Shown in pieces: positions 17,757-26,381 of a stretch of DNA of 64,000 nt; position 1 is the stretch's first letter; every line of letters starts with the position of its first letter. The stretch covers positions 372,001 to 436,000 of the forward strand of contig NZ_MAUJ01000002.1 of assembly GCF_001696455.1 (NCBI RefSeq), in the 5' to 3' direction. The DNA comes from Pseudoalteromonas luteoviolacea. GTDB lineage: Bacteria; Pseudomonadota; Gammaproteobacteria; Enterobacterales; Alteromonadaceae. The position numbers and the translations under genes are program-made. The notes beneath the pieces are model-generated. The model had not been told where the DNA came from. It saw only the letters and a list, made by a program, of their open reading frames with translations, and did not search any database.

Positions 17757-17944
17757 GTGTCATTCCTTAATGTTGTTGTATCCAAGACTGTACTTTTTCT
17801 TGCCACTATGGGGGCGAAACCTAAACGCTCGCCGCTTCAATACAAATTCATTACAACTACATTAGCGACTAGGGTTTGAAATAAATTCATACAACACACA
17901 TCGGTTCATTTCTCGACCATGTCACTATTGTAAAGACAAGAACG

Positions 17945-18685
17945 ATGGCTATAAAATACAATCATTCTCATTTTAGAAGACCCTTGCCAGTGAACAACCA
18001 TATATTAGTCGTAGAAGATGACATCACGCTCAACCAACAAGTTTGTGCATTATTGAGTAATAGAGGCTATCAAGTGGATTGTATCCACGATGGAGAGCAA
18101 GGGCTTAGCCAAGCACTGGCTGTTGACTACGACTTAATCATCCTAGATATACGATTGCCAACAATGGAAGGGTACGAAATTCTAGCACAGCTCAGAAAAG
18201 TGAAGCACACACCTGTGCTTATTTTATCGGCGTGTGGTGCTGAGCAGGAACGTATTAAAGGGCTCAGTTTAGGGGCTGATGATTACTTATCTAAACCCTT
18301 CAATCTAGATGAGTTAGTACTTCGAATTGAAGCAATATTGAGACGTGTGCATGCACTGCACACTCAAGCCAAAACACCATTTGAAATAACACTATTAGAC
18401 CTTCATTTAAATAGGCTGCAGCAGCAAGCCTACTTTAAATCAGAACCTGTGGACATTACTGCAATTCAATTTAAATTGCTGTGGCAACTGGCGCAAAACC
18501 ACAAAGAAACCCTGAGCAAAGCCTTTTTATATCAAAGCGTGTTAGAACGTCAATTTAGCCGCTATGACAGAAGCTTAGATATGCACCTAAGTCGGCTGCG
18601 TAAAAAGCTGGTTGCCGTTGGTTTAAGCGCAGAATCAATCAGTACTGTGCACGGAAAAGGCTACAAGTTACATGTTTCAGTTTAA
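17945..18685 (+). CDS. OmpR/PhoB-family response regulator
   Basis: A 246-residue regulator with a receiver domain (ILVVEDD acid pocket, phospho-acceptor Asp68 in LIILDIRLP, conserved Lys in DYLSKPF) and a C-terminal winged helix (TAIQFKLLWQLAQN ... DMHLSRLRKKL ... ISTVHGKGYKL). A GTG at 17990 with AGAAGA ahead would give the usual length (Asp53) and may be the true start. It overlaps the kinase gene by 14 bp. The TonB receptor gene starts 157 bp after the kinase, so this pair may control it. Confidence 0.92.
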   Translation: MAIKYNHSHFRRPLPVNNHILVVEDDITLNQQVCALLSNRGYQVDCIHDGEQGLSQALAVDYDLIILDIRLPTMEGYEILAQLRKVKHTPVLILSACGAEQERIKGLSLGADDYLSKPFNLDELVLRIEAILRRVHALHTQAKTPFEITLLDLHLNRLQQQAYFKSEPVDITAIQFKLLWQLAQNHKETLSKAFLYQSVLERQFSRYDRSLDMHLSRLRKKLVAVGLSAESISTVHGKGYKLHVSV

Positions 18686-20009
18686 CGCTTCTTACTTTTT
18701 TCGCCTCTGTACGTTAGTGATAGTGGGATCAATCATTTTATTTGGGGTAATTGACTACCTAGTTAATCACACCGAAATTAGAATGAGTCAAATCAAAGCG
18801 GAAGACCAGCAAACGCTTATTGAGATTGGCGCTCAAGCAGAACAATTGTATCTAGCAGGCGACATGGAGGCTCTGAGCAATTACATCAAGCAAATTGAGC
18901 AGCAACATAATACATGGATTGCCATTGTTAAACGGGAGTTAACACCTCTAGCCGGCACGCACTTAAAGCAATACTATTTGGATGAGTTCGTACTTGGCCG
19001 TGATGTAAGGTGGAAAATCCACCTGTATTTTGCACGAAACCCCGTGATGGACATTCCTTTTGCTGAAAATGGTACCCACTTTATCATTCAATTACCGAAC
19101 AGCATGCGCCCAGGTAATTACTGGCAAATCACTTACCTCATGTTACAGTTTGGGATCCCTTTAATTGTACTCGCTGGAATATGTTTAGTCCTGTACCGTG
19201 CAATCATGAAGCCACTCAAACAACTAGAACAAGTCACTCGCGCATTTGCTGAGGGAGATTTGGATAGTAGGATTGGCGATCGTATCTCAAGTAGAGACTT
19301 TGAATTTAAACAAATTGCCGCAACCTTTGACAAAATGGCCGACTGTACCGCAAATACCATCCGTGCACAAAGGCAGTTTATTGCGGACTTTTCCCATGAA
19401 ATACGTACCCCAATAGCACGTATAGAAACCGCCATTGATTGTCATAAGTCTGGGTTATCAGAGACCGAAATGTTAGAGCGCGTTGCAAAAGACACGGCGA
19501 CGATGCGTGAACTCGCCGAAAATACCCTGACTTTAACATGGCTTGAGAATGAACGGTTCTGTCCAAACACAGATACAGATAACGCCGACTTTGACGTAGT
19601 CGATTTGGTAGAGTGCATTGTTGATGAGGTTAAATTTGAAGCACCTCACATAGAATTCAACTTAATGCTACCGGATACACAAGGAATAACCTCAGATGCA
19701 AGAGTGTTAGGACAAGTAATTGAAAATGTTCTAAGAAACGCAAGCCGTTACGCGACACAACACATCAATATTCAATATCAAAATAACCAACTTTCGATTT
19801 GGGATGACGGGCCCGGTGTGCCAGACGGCGAGCTTAAGTGTATTTTCAATCCATTTTATCGCAGCCATGGATATTCTCACACACAGCCAGACAGTCACTC
19901 TTTTGGACTGGGCTTGGCGTTGTGCAAAAGGCAAATGGAGCGAATTAATGGCGGGATATACGCGCGCAATATGCCTAAAGCAGGACTGTGCATTTTGATC
20001 CAACTTTAG
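18672..20009 (+). CDS. Sensor histidine kinase
   Basis: A 445-residue membrane kinase. The first membrane helix lies at about 10-30, a roughly 120-residue periplasmic sensor domain follows, the second helix is at about 153-175, then HAMP (LYRAIMKPLKQLEQVTRAFAEGDL). The DHp domain has phospho-acceptor His242 in DFSHEIRTPIARIETA, and the ATPase domain shows N box NVLRNASRYA, G1 DDGPGVPD and G2 FGLGLALCKRQME. It partners with the overlapping response regulator. The signal is unknown. The neighbouring iron-type TonB receptor makes a metal or siderophore signal possible. Confidence 0.92.
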   Translation: MFQFNASYFFRLCTLVIVGSIILFGVIDYLVNHTEIRMSQIKAEDQQTLIEIGAQAEQLYLAGDMEALSNYIKQIEQQHNTWIAIVKRELTPLAGTHLKQYYLDEFVLGRDVRWKIHLYFARNPVMDIPFAENGTHFIIQLPNSMRPGNYWQITYLMLQFGIPLIVLAGICLVLYRAIMKPLKQLEQVTRAFAEGDLDSRIGDRISSRDFEFKQIAATFDKMADCTANTIRAQRQFIADFSHEIRTPIARIETAIDCHKSGLSETEMLERVAKDTATMRELAENTLTLTWLENERFCPNTDTDNADFDVVDLVECIVDEVKFEAPHIEFNLMLPDTQGITSDARVLGQVIENVLRNASRYATQHINIQYQNNQLSIWDDGPGVPDGELKCIFNPFYRSHGYSHTQPDSHSFGLGLALCKRQMERINGGIYARNMPKAGLCILIQL

Positions 20010-20128
20010 GCCTTTCAACCTCAATTCAATTAAGTGTCATACGAGTGAAAATCAAAGTGTCACTGTAAATGTAACAGTTGTAAAAGTACTTTGGTTTCCA
20101 CAGATTTTGTGAATAATACGCATCGTAT

Positions 20129-20143
20129 TGATAACTATTTTCA
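20129..20143 (+). promoter_or_regulatory. Fur-like box before the TonB receptor gene
   Basis: TGATAACTATTTTCA matches 13 of 15 positions of the 7-1-7 Fur consensus TGATAAT-N-ATTATCA. It lies 22 bp before the start codon, overlapping the expected transcript start or leader, and supports iron repression of the receptor. Confidence 0.65.
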
Positions 20144-20165
20144 TTTAAGATAAAGGAACACACCA

Positions 20166-22181
20166 ATGCAGTTTGGTTTTTCTCGCTCAGCAATCGCACT
20201 TGCCGTGGCTTGCGCAACGGTTAGCTCACCAATCGTTTTTGCAGACGATCAACAACAAAAAATCGAAGTCATCGAAGTACATGGTAAAGTGTCTGATGCA
20301 GACATGATCATCGACCAAACTGACCTAACACAGCTTCAAGCCAATGACTTGTCAGATATTTTTAGATCTCTGCCTCAAGTCTCAGTTGGAGGGTCAAACC
20401 CGATTGCACAAAAAATTTATGTGCGAGGCTTAGAAGACACTATGCTCAATGTCAGCATAGACGGTGCACTGCAAGCGGGTTATTTGTTCCACCACCAAGG
20501 TCGTTTATCAATTGAACCTGAGCTCTTAAAACAAGTAGATGTTGTCGCAGGCGCTGGTGATGCAACGTCTGGCTCAGGCGCTTTAGGGGGTGCGCTTAGA
20601 TTCAAAACCAAAAGTGCTGACGACCTACTTGCACCAGATGAGCGTTTCGGAGCACTTTTCAAACTAGGTTACTACGGAAATAGTGATGGCTTCAAAGCGA
20701 GTTCAACTCTATATGGACGAGCCACCGACGACATTGACGTCCTGTTATCTTTAATCAAGCGCGATACTAAAGACATGGAAGATGGTCATGGTCAGGAAAT
20801 TCCATATTCGGCGTCCGAACAAGAAGTTGGTTTTGCCAAGATAAGTGGAGACTTAACTGGCACACAATCGTTCAGTTTTAGCCACGACGTACGCCATGAT
20901 GATGGAACTCGCTTATTGCGTGCTCATTGGCACCCAAGTAAAAAGAACTTCCCACTGGCTCAAGAAAGCGAACGCAATACGAGCACATTGAATTATTACT
21001 ATGCCCCAAAAGGCGATTTAATCGACCTTGAAGTAAGTGCTTACAGAACACAGAATTCGATCACACACACTCACCCTAAAGGAACAGACCGAGCAGGTAA
21101 TGTTGCCCAAAACACTTACTTTGCAGAGTATGACTCAACAGGGTTTGATGCACGCAACACGTCTATTTTTGACGCGCATAAAATTGTTGCGGGGCTTGAT
21201 TATCGCAGTGACGAAGCAATGCTTGAAGACCAAGGACTCGTATATGAGCTTTCAGGTGTAGAAGAAGGTAAAGTATACGGGGTTTACATACAAGATTACT
21301 TCCAAGTAACCGAACAGTTTCAGCTTAGCGCTGGTGTTCGCTATGATAAATATGAACTGACTGACGATGATAAACAGGATTTTGACTCTAGCGGATTTAG
21401 TCCTAATTTAAACTTAACATATGAGATTACTCGCGAGTTTTCAGTAAATACAGGCTATGCAAAAGCCATTCGAGGCCAAAAAGTAAAAGAGTTATTTGTA
21501 CTTGGTTACTATGACAACGATAAAAATATGCGCAAAGAAGTCGCAGAAAACGTCGAACTTGGTTTCAAGTATTTGGGAGATAACCTCGTTGTTCAAGCAG
21601 ATATATTCCAATCTACCATTGATGATGCAGTATCAACGGCTAAAAACCTAGAAACACAGTCACCTTATTTATTTAGCAATGTCGGTGATTTAGAAAATAA
21701 AGGTTTTAACATTAACGGTCGTTATAGCTTTGACCAAGCAGCTGTTTCTTTCGCTTACAATAGCAGCAGACCAAAATGGAAGTCACACATCAACCCAGCG
21801 CTTGTTGGCACTGCAATCTCTGACCAGGATTGGTCTATTGGTACCTCTGTGGGTGACACGCTGACACTTGGCGTTGATTACTCGCTGACTGATGCACTGG
21901 AAGTAGCATGGCAAGCTCGTTTCGTTAAAAGGCTAGATGACGCAGGCACATATGTATGGGACAACACACAGCTTCCTGAAAAAGCTGGCTATAGTGTGCA
22001 TGACTTGAAAGCCACTTGGTACATAACGGATAACGAAAAGGTCAAACTGGACGTTGCTATCAAAAATATCTTCGACAAGTTTTACTACGATCATGCGACT
22101 TACGCAGCACTTGGACCGATTGATACCGGAGTTGCTGAGCCTGGTAGAGATATTCGTGCCACAATTACTTGGCAACTATAA
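20166..22181 (+). CDS. TonB-dependent outer-membrane receptor (probable iron/siderophore or heme uptake)
   Basis: A 671-residue receptor. A signal peptide ends near VFA|DDQQQ and a TonB box-like IEVIEVHGK is at mature residues 5-13. The plug domain (LSDIFRSLPQVSVGGSNPIAQK, then YVRGLEDTMLNVSIDGA and VDVVAGAGDATSGSGALGGA) is followed by a beta barrel ending in DIRATITWQL. The plug resembles heme/siderophore-type receptors, and HHQGRLS in the plug and a His-rich HDVRHDDGTRLLRAHWH stretch in the barrel could contact ligand. A Fur-like box and an AAAGGA ribosome site precede it. A hairpin at 22192-22217 follows. Confidence 0.92.
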   Translation: MQFGFSRSAIALAVACATVSSPIVFADDQQQKIEVIEVHGKVSDADMIIDQTDLTQLQANDLSDIFRSLPQVSVGGSNPIAQKIYVRGLEDTMLNVSIDGALQAGYLFHHQGRLSIEPELLKQVDVVAGAGDATSGSGALGGALRFKTKSADDLLAPDERFGALFKLGYYGNSDGFKASSTLYGRATDDIDVLLSLIKRDTKDMEDGHGQEIPYSASEQEVGFAKISGDLTGTQSFSFSHDVRHDDGTRLLRAHWHPSKKNFPLAQESERNTSTLNYYYAPKGDLIDLEVSAYRTQNSITHTHPKGTDRAGNVAQNTYFAEYDSTGFDARNTSIFDAHKIVAGLDYRSDEAMLEDQGLVYELSGVEEGKVYGVYIQDYFQVTEQFQLSAGVRYDKYELTDDDKQDFDSSGFSPNLNLTYEITREFSVNTGYAKAIRGQKVKELFVLGYYDNDKNMRKEVAENVELGFKYLGDNLVVQADIFQSTIDDAVSTAKNLETQSPYLFSNVGDLENKGFNINGRYSFDQAAVSFAYNSSRPKWKSHINPALVGTAISDQDWSIGTSVGDTLTLGVDYSLTDALEVAWQARFVKRLDDAGTYVWDNTQLPEKAGYSVHDLKATWYITDNEKVKLDVAIKNIFDKFYYDHATYAALGPIDTGVAEPGRDIRATITWQL

Positions 22182-22191
22182 ACCATCACTT

Positions 22192-22217
22192 AGCGGGACT
22201 CGTTAATGAGTCCCGCT
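22192..22217 (+). terminator. Hairpin after the TonB receptor gene
   Basis: A perfect 10-bp stem AGCGGGACTC/GAGTCCCGCT with a 6-nt loop lies 10 bp after the receptor stop. The tail is only moderately T-rich, so termination may be partial. Confidence 0.6.
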
Positions 22218-22372
22218 CGCCATTTCACCCTTTTGCATTTTCAAGGTCTTCAAGTATCTATGAATTCTTAAAATAACATCGCTTTACTTTTTGCTGTAAT
22301 ACGTTGAAAGATACTTTTCTACTAGGGCATACTAAAATTCCTTTTGGTATTTTAGATAAAGGAACACATTAC

Positions 22373-23008
22373 ATGCGGCACAAAATTCACGTCATTAACA
22401 ATAAAAAAGTCCTCGCACAGTTTTCATCTGTCGCCTTCGGAGTTTTAGCTCTGTCAGCATGCTCATCTATCAATTTAACATCTCATGAGATTGCAAGTCA
22501 GCACGTCACTGCTCAGTGTAGGGGTCAGATTGAACAGCACGCTGAGTTGCAACTTCTCCCCAATGCACAAATACCACAAGGTGTCGTTCAGCCAGTCGGC
22601 AAAGGCGGTTTATGCAAAGCACAGGTCTTTATTGCTAAAGAAGATATCACGATATGGCGTGCTTGGAACAGTGAATACAGTGGTTCAAAACTTGGAAAGT
22701 GGTGGACTTTTAATAAGCCACTAGGCTCTATTTCAAAGTACCGCAGAGAGAATGTAATTTGCCCAAGTTATTCTCCTTTAGATATGTTGGTGAGCTGTAA
22801 ATTGAAAGCGGGTACTCAAGTTGTTATCGGCCCCGGTCAAAGTGCACAATGTAGCGAATATTTTACCTACCCAGCCTCAAAAACAAATCAAATCTATGTC
22901 GCGGATGCAACAAATGTAGTGTCAGAGTGCCAAACCTATGACGGGCGATTTTCTTGGCAAACCGAACCCACACAAAAAGTACAAGCAACGGACTCACAAC
23001 TACAATAA
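22373..23008 (+). CDS. Predicted outer-membrane or periplasmic lipoprotein of unknown function
   Basis: About 211 residues beginning MRHKIHVINNKKVLAQF, with a lipoprotein signal ending in the lipobox VLALSAC|SS. The mature part has several cysteines (AQCRGQIE, GLCKAQVF, VICPSYS, VSCKLK, AQCSEYF, SECQTYD) that could pair into three disulphides, and a conserved-looking GKWWTFNKPLGSISKYRR segment. I chose the ATG at 22373 because AAAGGAACACATTAC is a good ribosome site and the 23 extra upstream residues would block lipoprotein export. The leader sequence before the start resembles that of the TonB receptor gene. No family recognised. Confidence 0.75.
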   Translation: MRHKIHVINNKKVLAQFSSVAFGVLALSACSSINLTSHEIASQHVTAQCRGQIEQHAELQLLPNAQIPQGVVQPVGKGGLCKAQVFIAKEDITIWRAWNSEYSGSKLGKWWTFNKPLGSISKYRRENVICPSYSPLDMLVSCKLKAGTQVVIGPGQSAQCSEYFTYPASKTNQIYVADATNVVSECQTYDGRFSWQTEPTQKVQATDSQLQ

Positions 23009-23210
23009 GCAAGTCTGGTGCTGCACTTTTGTTTCGGCCCCAATACAGCGAGTAACCCATAAAAGTTACTTGCTAATCAAGCTCGCAAATCAGCTTAGTG
23101 CAAGATTTACGCACAAACATTGTCCATAAGTTCACATGCCAAGCGTCGTCTTTATGTCCACTTGGTAATTATGACTTACATGCAATATTTAATTTATTCA
23201 GTTAAAACTC

Positions 23211-24281
23211 ATGGTTGATGAATTATTTTTGTGTTTTACAATTAAAGAAAGCTACAAATTCATAACTATACGGCCAATCTCAACATTGAAATTAAAAGAA
23301 CGTTTTGGTGCTTTGACTAAAGCACAACCTATCCTAATCAATCGTTACCCTATGTACGCGGCATATCTCTTGCTGCTGACTTCTGCATTCTTGTGCTACT
23401 ACCCAATCCATTATGTGATGCAACAAAAATATGCATTAGGTATGGCTGTGGTGATTGTCATTGCCGTTCTGGTTTTAACAGCAGCAAGATTAATTCAAGG
23501 TAAATTGAGTGTTTGGAAGTGCTTTTTGATTTGTGCCGTTGAAGGCGCAATGTTGATATACCTATCCATACAATCACCACTCATTTCCGTCATTTGGCTA
23601 CCAGCCTTTCTGGTCGGCATGTTTATGATGTTTCCTTTTAAAATGGCTTGCGTTATCACTTCTGGGTTTTGGCTAGTACTGACCTATCTGGGCTTTTTAC
23701 AACTAGATGTTGAACTCGCACTGCGATCTGCGATGTCATCTTGTCTTGTCATGATGCTGTGCGCGGTGATAGTAAAAACCTACAATGATGCCATAACGAT
23801 AGCGGAGAGCGTGGCTGTGAAAGATCCGCTCACAGGCGCACTTAATCGAAGAACCTTGGTTGAACAAGTCGAATTAGAATCAGAGCGTGTCAGCCGCTAT
23901 GCACAAGTGTGTTCAATCATCATGATAGATCTAGATAACTTCAAGACTTTAAACGATAAGTTAGGACACGGTGTCGGTGATGAAATGCTCGTTGGATTTG
24001 TAGAGCTTATCAATGAGTATACACGCCGCAATGACAAGCTGTTTCGCTTAGGTGGCGACGAATTTATGCTTTTATTACCGGGTATGAATGAAGAAAACGC
24101 CAATGCATTTGTCGCACGTCTACAAAATTTAGTTCCTAGTAAGTTAACAATGGATTCGGTTTCTTTAGGAATGAGCTTTGGTGTATGCGAGATTACCGCA
24201 AATACTTCAGTAGAGGCACTGTTAGAAAAAGCAGATAAAGCCCTTTATGAAAATAAACACCAAAGAAAACAAGAAAAATAA
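23211..24281 (+). CDS. Membrane-bound diguanylate cyclase (GGDEF)
   Basis: A 356-residue protein with about six hydrophobic segments between residues 45 and 190 forming an unassigned membrane sensor, then a GGDEF domain. The catalytic motif GGDEF is intact at 281-285. The inhibitory site RxxD (Arg272-Asp275, in TRRNDKLFRL) sits exactly five residues before it, so it should make cyclic di-GMP and be feedback inhibited. DPLTGALNRR and IDLDNFKTLND are the usual flanking motifs. It is a single gene. Confidence 0.92.
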   Translation: MVDELFLCFTIKESYKFITIRPISTLKLKERFGALTKAQPILINRYPMYAAYLLLLTSAFLCYYPIHYVMQQKYALGMAVVIVIAVLVLTAARLIQGKLSVWKCFLICAVEGAMLIYLSIQSPLISVIWLPAFLVGMFMMFPFKMACVITSGFWLVLTYLGFLQLDVELALRSAMSSCLVMMLCAVIVKTYNDAITIAESVAVKDPLTGALNRRTLVEQVELESERVSRYAQVCSIIMIDLDNFKTLNDKLGHGVGDEMLVGFVELINEYTRRNDKLFRLGGDEFMLLLPGMNEENANAFVARLQNLVPSKLTMDSVSLGMSFGVCEITANTSVEALLEKADKALYENKHQRKQEK

Positions 24282-24443
24282 ATTTTCAGTTTAAAGTTAG
24301 ATACCCATGAATTTTATACTTTTAATTTTCAATCATGAAACTTAAATTACAAAGATAAATAACATATAGAATTTTTTAGTTTACTTTCAAAAAACATAGT
24401 TCTAACCTGAAAGAGCAGTTTATCTTGCATAAGGAAATAAAAA

Positions 24444-24626
24444 ATGAAAGTACAATTAAAAAAGAAAAGCCTAAAAAAGCTCAATGAAAATAACCAACTC
24501 GGCAATCAAGCAACACCGCAAGTTGCTGGCGGCGGTACCGAGTACTCTGTATTCCCACAATGTAGACCATCGAACCCAGTTATCTGCTATACCGAAGGCG
24601 GTTGGCAAGGCTGTGTTCCAAAATAA
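24444..24626 (+). CDS. Small double-glycine-leader peptide, candidate RiPP or bacteriocin precursor
   Basis: A 60-residue peptide with a lysine-rich, leader-like N-terminus (MKVQLKKKSLKKLNENNQ), then TPQVAGG, a typical double-glycine cleavage site near residue 30, and a roughly 30-residue core with three cysteines (spacing C-x7-C-x8-C) and many aromatic and glycine residues. A second gene at 36477-36647 has the same leader pattern and the same C-x8-C ending, which is strong evidence that both are real. An AAGGAAA ribosome site precedes the ATG. No modification enzyme or peptidase-ABC exporter lies nearby, so maturation would rely on proteins encoded elsewhere. Confidence 0.75.
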   Translation: MKVQLKKKSLKKLNENNQLGNQATPQVAGGGTEYSVFPQCRPSNPVICYTEGGWQGCVPK

Positions 24627-24653
24627 GATACTATCGCTTCTAAAAGCTTAACC

Positions 24654-24682
24654 AAGGGAGTGATACTCTGTATCGCCCCCTT
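24654..24682. terminator. Hairpin between the small-peptide gene and mlaC
   Basis: A 13-bp stem with one mismatch and one G-U pair (AAGGGAGTGATAC against GTATCGCCCCCTT, 3-nt loop). It lies between the convergent peptide and mlaC-like genes and probably ends transcription from one or both sides, although neither side has a long T-run. Confidence 0.5.
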
Positions 24683-24702
24683 CAACCAAGCGCTTTTACT
24701 CG

Positions 24703-25359
24703 TTAAATTCGGTTCTGTTTTCCTAAACGCAATTCTTGATTTAACTGCTCAAACCCTATTTCACTTATTTTAAGTACCAGACTTTGACGCTTAACACTTA
24801 GCTGAGATACTTGCCTTGAAACTACATCGTAAATACGCCATTGACCTGCTTCACTTTGCCTGAACTTTAGGATCAATTGAGCATCGCTCTGATTAGCCCT
24901 ATTTATTTTTATTGCAGCCTCCGCAAACTTGCGGCCTTTATTGGTTTGTAATGTGCTGAGTGCAATTTTAGAATCTTTATATTCAATTAAAATTTTTGCA
25001 TACATTTTAATAAGTTGGTTTTCTATTAACCCCGTAAACTCATCCATCTGTTGCTTATCTAAGTGACGCACATGTTTACCTAGTAACTTTAAAGATGAAA
25101 ATCGCAAATCTAAATAAGGGGCAAGTTCATTGCTCACGATTTGTCGGGCTAACGCTTCTTGTTCAACTTCAGGCGCTAGATTTAAATCTTCGATTCCATT
25201 CATAAGCTGTGAGCTCAGTTTGTGAGCCAATACAGAAAACGGCTCTTGATCGTGCGTTTCAACGGGTTGCTGAGCAAACACCTTTGCGCTTGTAGCTAAA
25301 CTCCACAGTAACAAAGCAGTAATAATCAACTGGCTGTTCATACGCGCCTTCCTATTCAA
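24703..25359 (-). CDS. MlaC-like periplasmic phospholipid-binding protein (Tol/Ttg2 family)
   Basis: A 218-residue exported protein of the MlaC/Ttg2D family, which carries phospholipids between outer and inner membrane. It has a signal peptide (LIITALLLWSLATSAKVFA), the helical N-terminal part (SSQLMNGIEDLNLAPEVEQEALARQIVSNELAPYLDLRF), the KLLGKHVRHLDKQQMDEF helix and a C-terminal NTF2-like sheet (QWRIYDVVSRQVSQL). The usual mlaFEDB neighbours are absent, so this is a solitary paralogue and may serve another lipid system. Start could also be Met7. Confidence 0.82.
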   Translation of the reverse strand: MNRKARMNSQLIITALLLWSLATSAKVFAQQPVETHDQEPFSVLAHKLSSQLMNGIEDLNLAPEVEQEALARQIVSNELAPYLDLRFSSLKLLGKHVRHLDKQQMDEFTGLIENQLIKMYAKILIEYKDSKIALSTLQTNKGRKFAEAAIKINRANQSDAQLILKFRQSEAGQWRIYDVVSRQVSQLSVKRQSLVLKISEIGFEQLNQELRLGKQNRI

Positions 25360-25575
25360 TAAGCTTTTTATGATTTACATCATACAGCGTAATTAACCAT
25401 TAAAAAGACATCAATTAGCACATTATTGATTCCTTTTAGGCACCAATAAAATTCGTTAATAAAATCAAAAAGCTATTATATAAGTGCCAAATTGACACTA
25501 ATGAATTGAGTTTTTATATACATAAATCAACAGAAAAACGAAGGAGAATACGCAAAAACATTAGGTACGGCCAAT

Positions 25576-26097
25576 ATGAAAAAGATCTCTGCTATTATTC
25601 TTTCATTGCTAATCTCAAGTTCTGCAGTGGCGTCAAACAGTCATGGTTATGGCATACATTATATTCATGGTGAAGGGGATGTTCGTGGTATAAAACTCGC
25701 CTACGAATACCATGCTGCTGAATTATTACCAAGGGACTGGCACAATCTCAGTCTGTACTTTGAATCAAGCGTCAACTTTTGGCGGTTTGGAGACAGTGGT
25801 GACTATGACCAAAATCTTGTATTAGCTATGTCACCTGTATTCAGATACCCAATCGCAATGTATCACGACAGGCCTTTACAAGTTGAGTTTGGAATCGGCG
25901 TTGCCCTACTTGAAGATACGCAATTTGCTGGGAAGAATGTCAGTACCCATTATCAATTTGAAGACCGAGTAGGGTTAGTTTATGAACTCGGCCAAGCTAA
26001 TGTGGCACTTAGGTATATCCACTACTCTAATGCAGGTTTTAAAAGCCCAAATCCGGGACTCGACTTTTTATCCCTTTCATACTCTTCAAAATTTTGA
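25576..26097 (+). CDS. pagL: Lipid A 3-O-deacylase, PagL family
   Basis: A 173-residue outer-membrane beta-barrel enzyme that removes the 3-O acyl chain of lipid A. A signal peptide ends near AVA|SNSHG. The catalytic region is RYIHYSNAGFKSPNPGLDFL: His149 and Ser151 match the PagL His and Ser. The third catalytic position, Glu in Pseudomonas PagL, is Asp163 here, a conservative change. The C-terminal phenylalanine (SLSYSSKF) fits a BAM substrate. Single gene, divergent from the mlaC-like gene. Confidence 0.87.
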   Translation: MKKISAIILSLLISSSAVASNSHGYGIHYIHGEGDVRGIKLAYEYHAAELLPRDWHNLSLYFESSVNFWRFGDSGDYDQNLVLAMSPVFRYPIAMYHDRPLQVEFGIGVALLEDTQFAGKNVSTHYQFEDRVGLVYELGQANVALRYIHYSNAGFKSPNPGLDFLSLSYSSKF

Positions 26098-26340
26098 TGT
26101 CACTGTTGGAATGAAAATGAACGTATAAGCTGTCAGCTCCCTCAACTTTTTTGTGCTATCAAGTCTAAACGCCAAAACCTTAAGAACGCACCTTCAAAGC
26201 GACATACCGCACGCAACTTTGGGGTACCGGCAGCAAGTAATGAATACACAGTGAGCGAAGATGGCTCAGATAATGAGCGCTGCTAATTTCAGCAAATTGA
26301 AAAGTTAGAAGACGATTCCAAAAAGCTGAACCGTTAGCAT

Positions 26341-26380
26341 TCAATTAAAAAGCCACATTAATATGTGGCTTTTTAATTGA
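26341..26380. terminator. Bidirectional terminator between pagL and the oxidoreductase gene
   Basis: A perfect 18-bp inverted repeat with a 4-nt loop and internal A and T runs on either side of an AGCCACAT/ATGTGGCT core. It starts 243 bp after pagL and touches the end of the convergent oxidoreductase gene. The region 26098-26340 before it has no gene I can support. Confidence 0.85.
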
Positions 26381-26381
26381 G

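Noticed and set aside
26098..26340. Possible remnant of a gene after pagL
   Set aside because: No frame longer than a few dozen codons and no recognisable motif.
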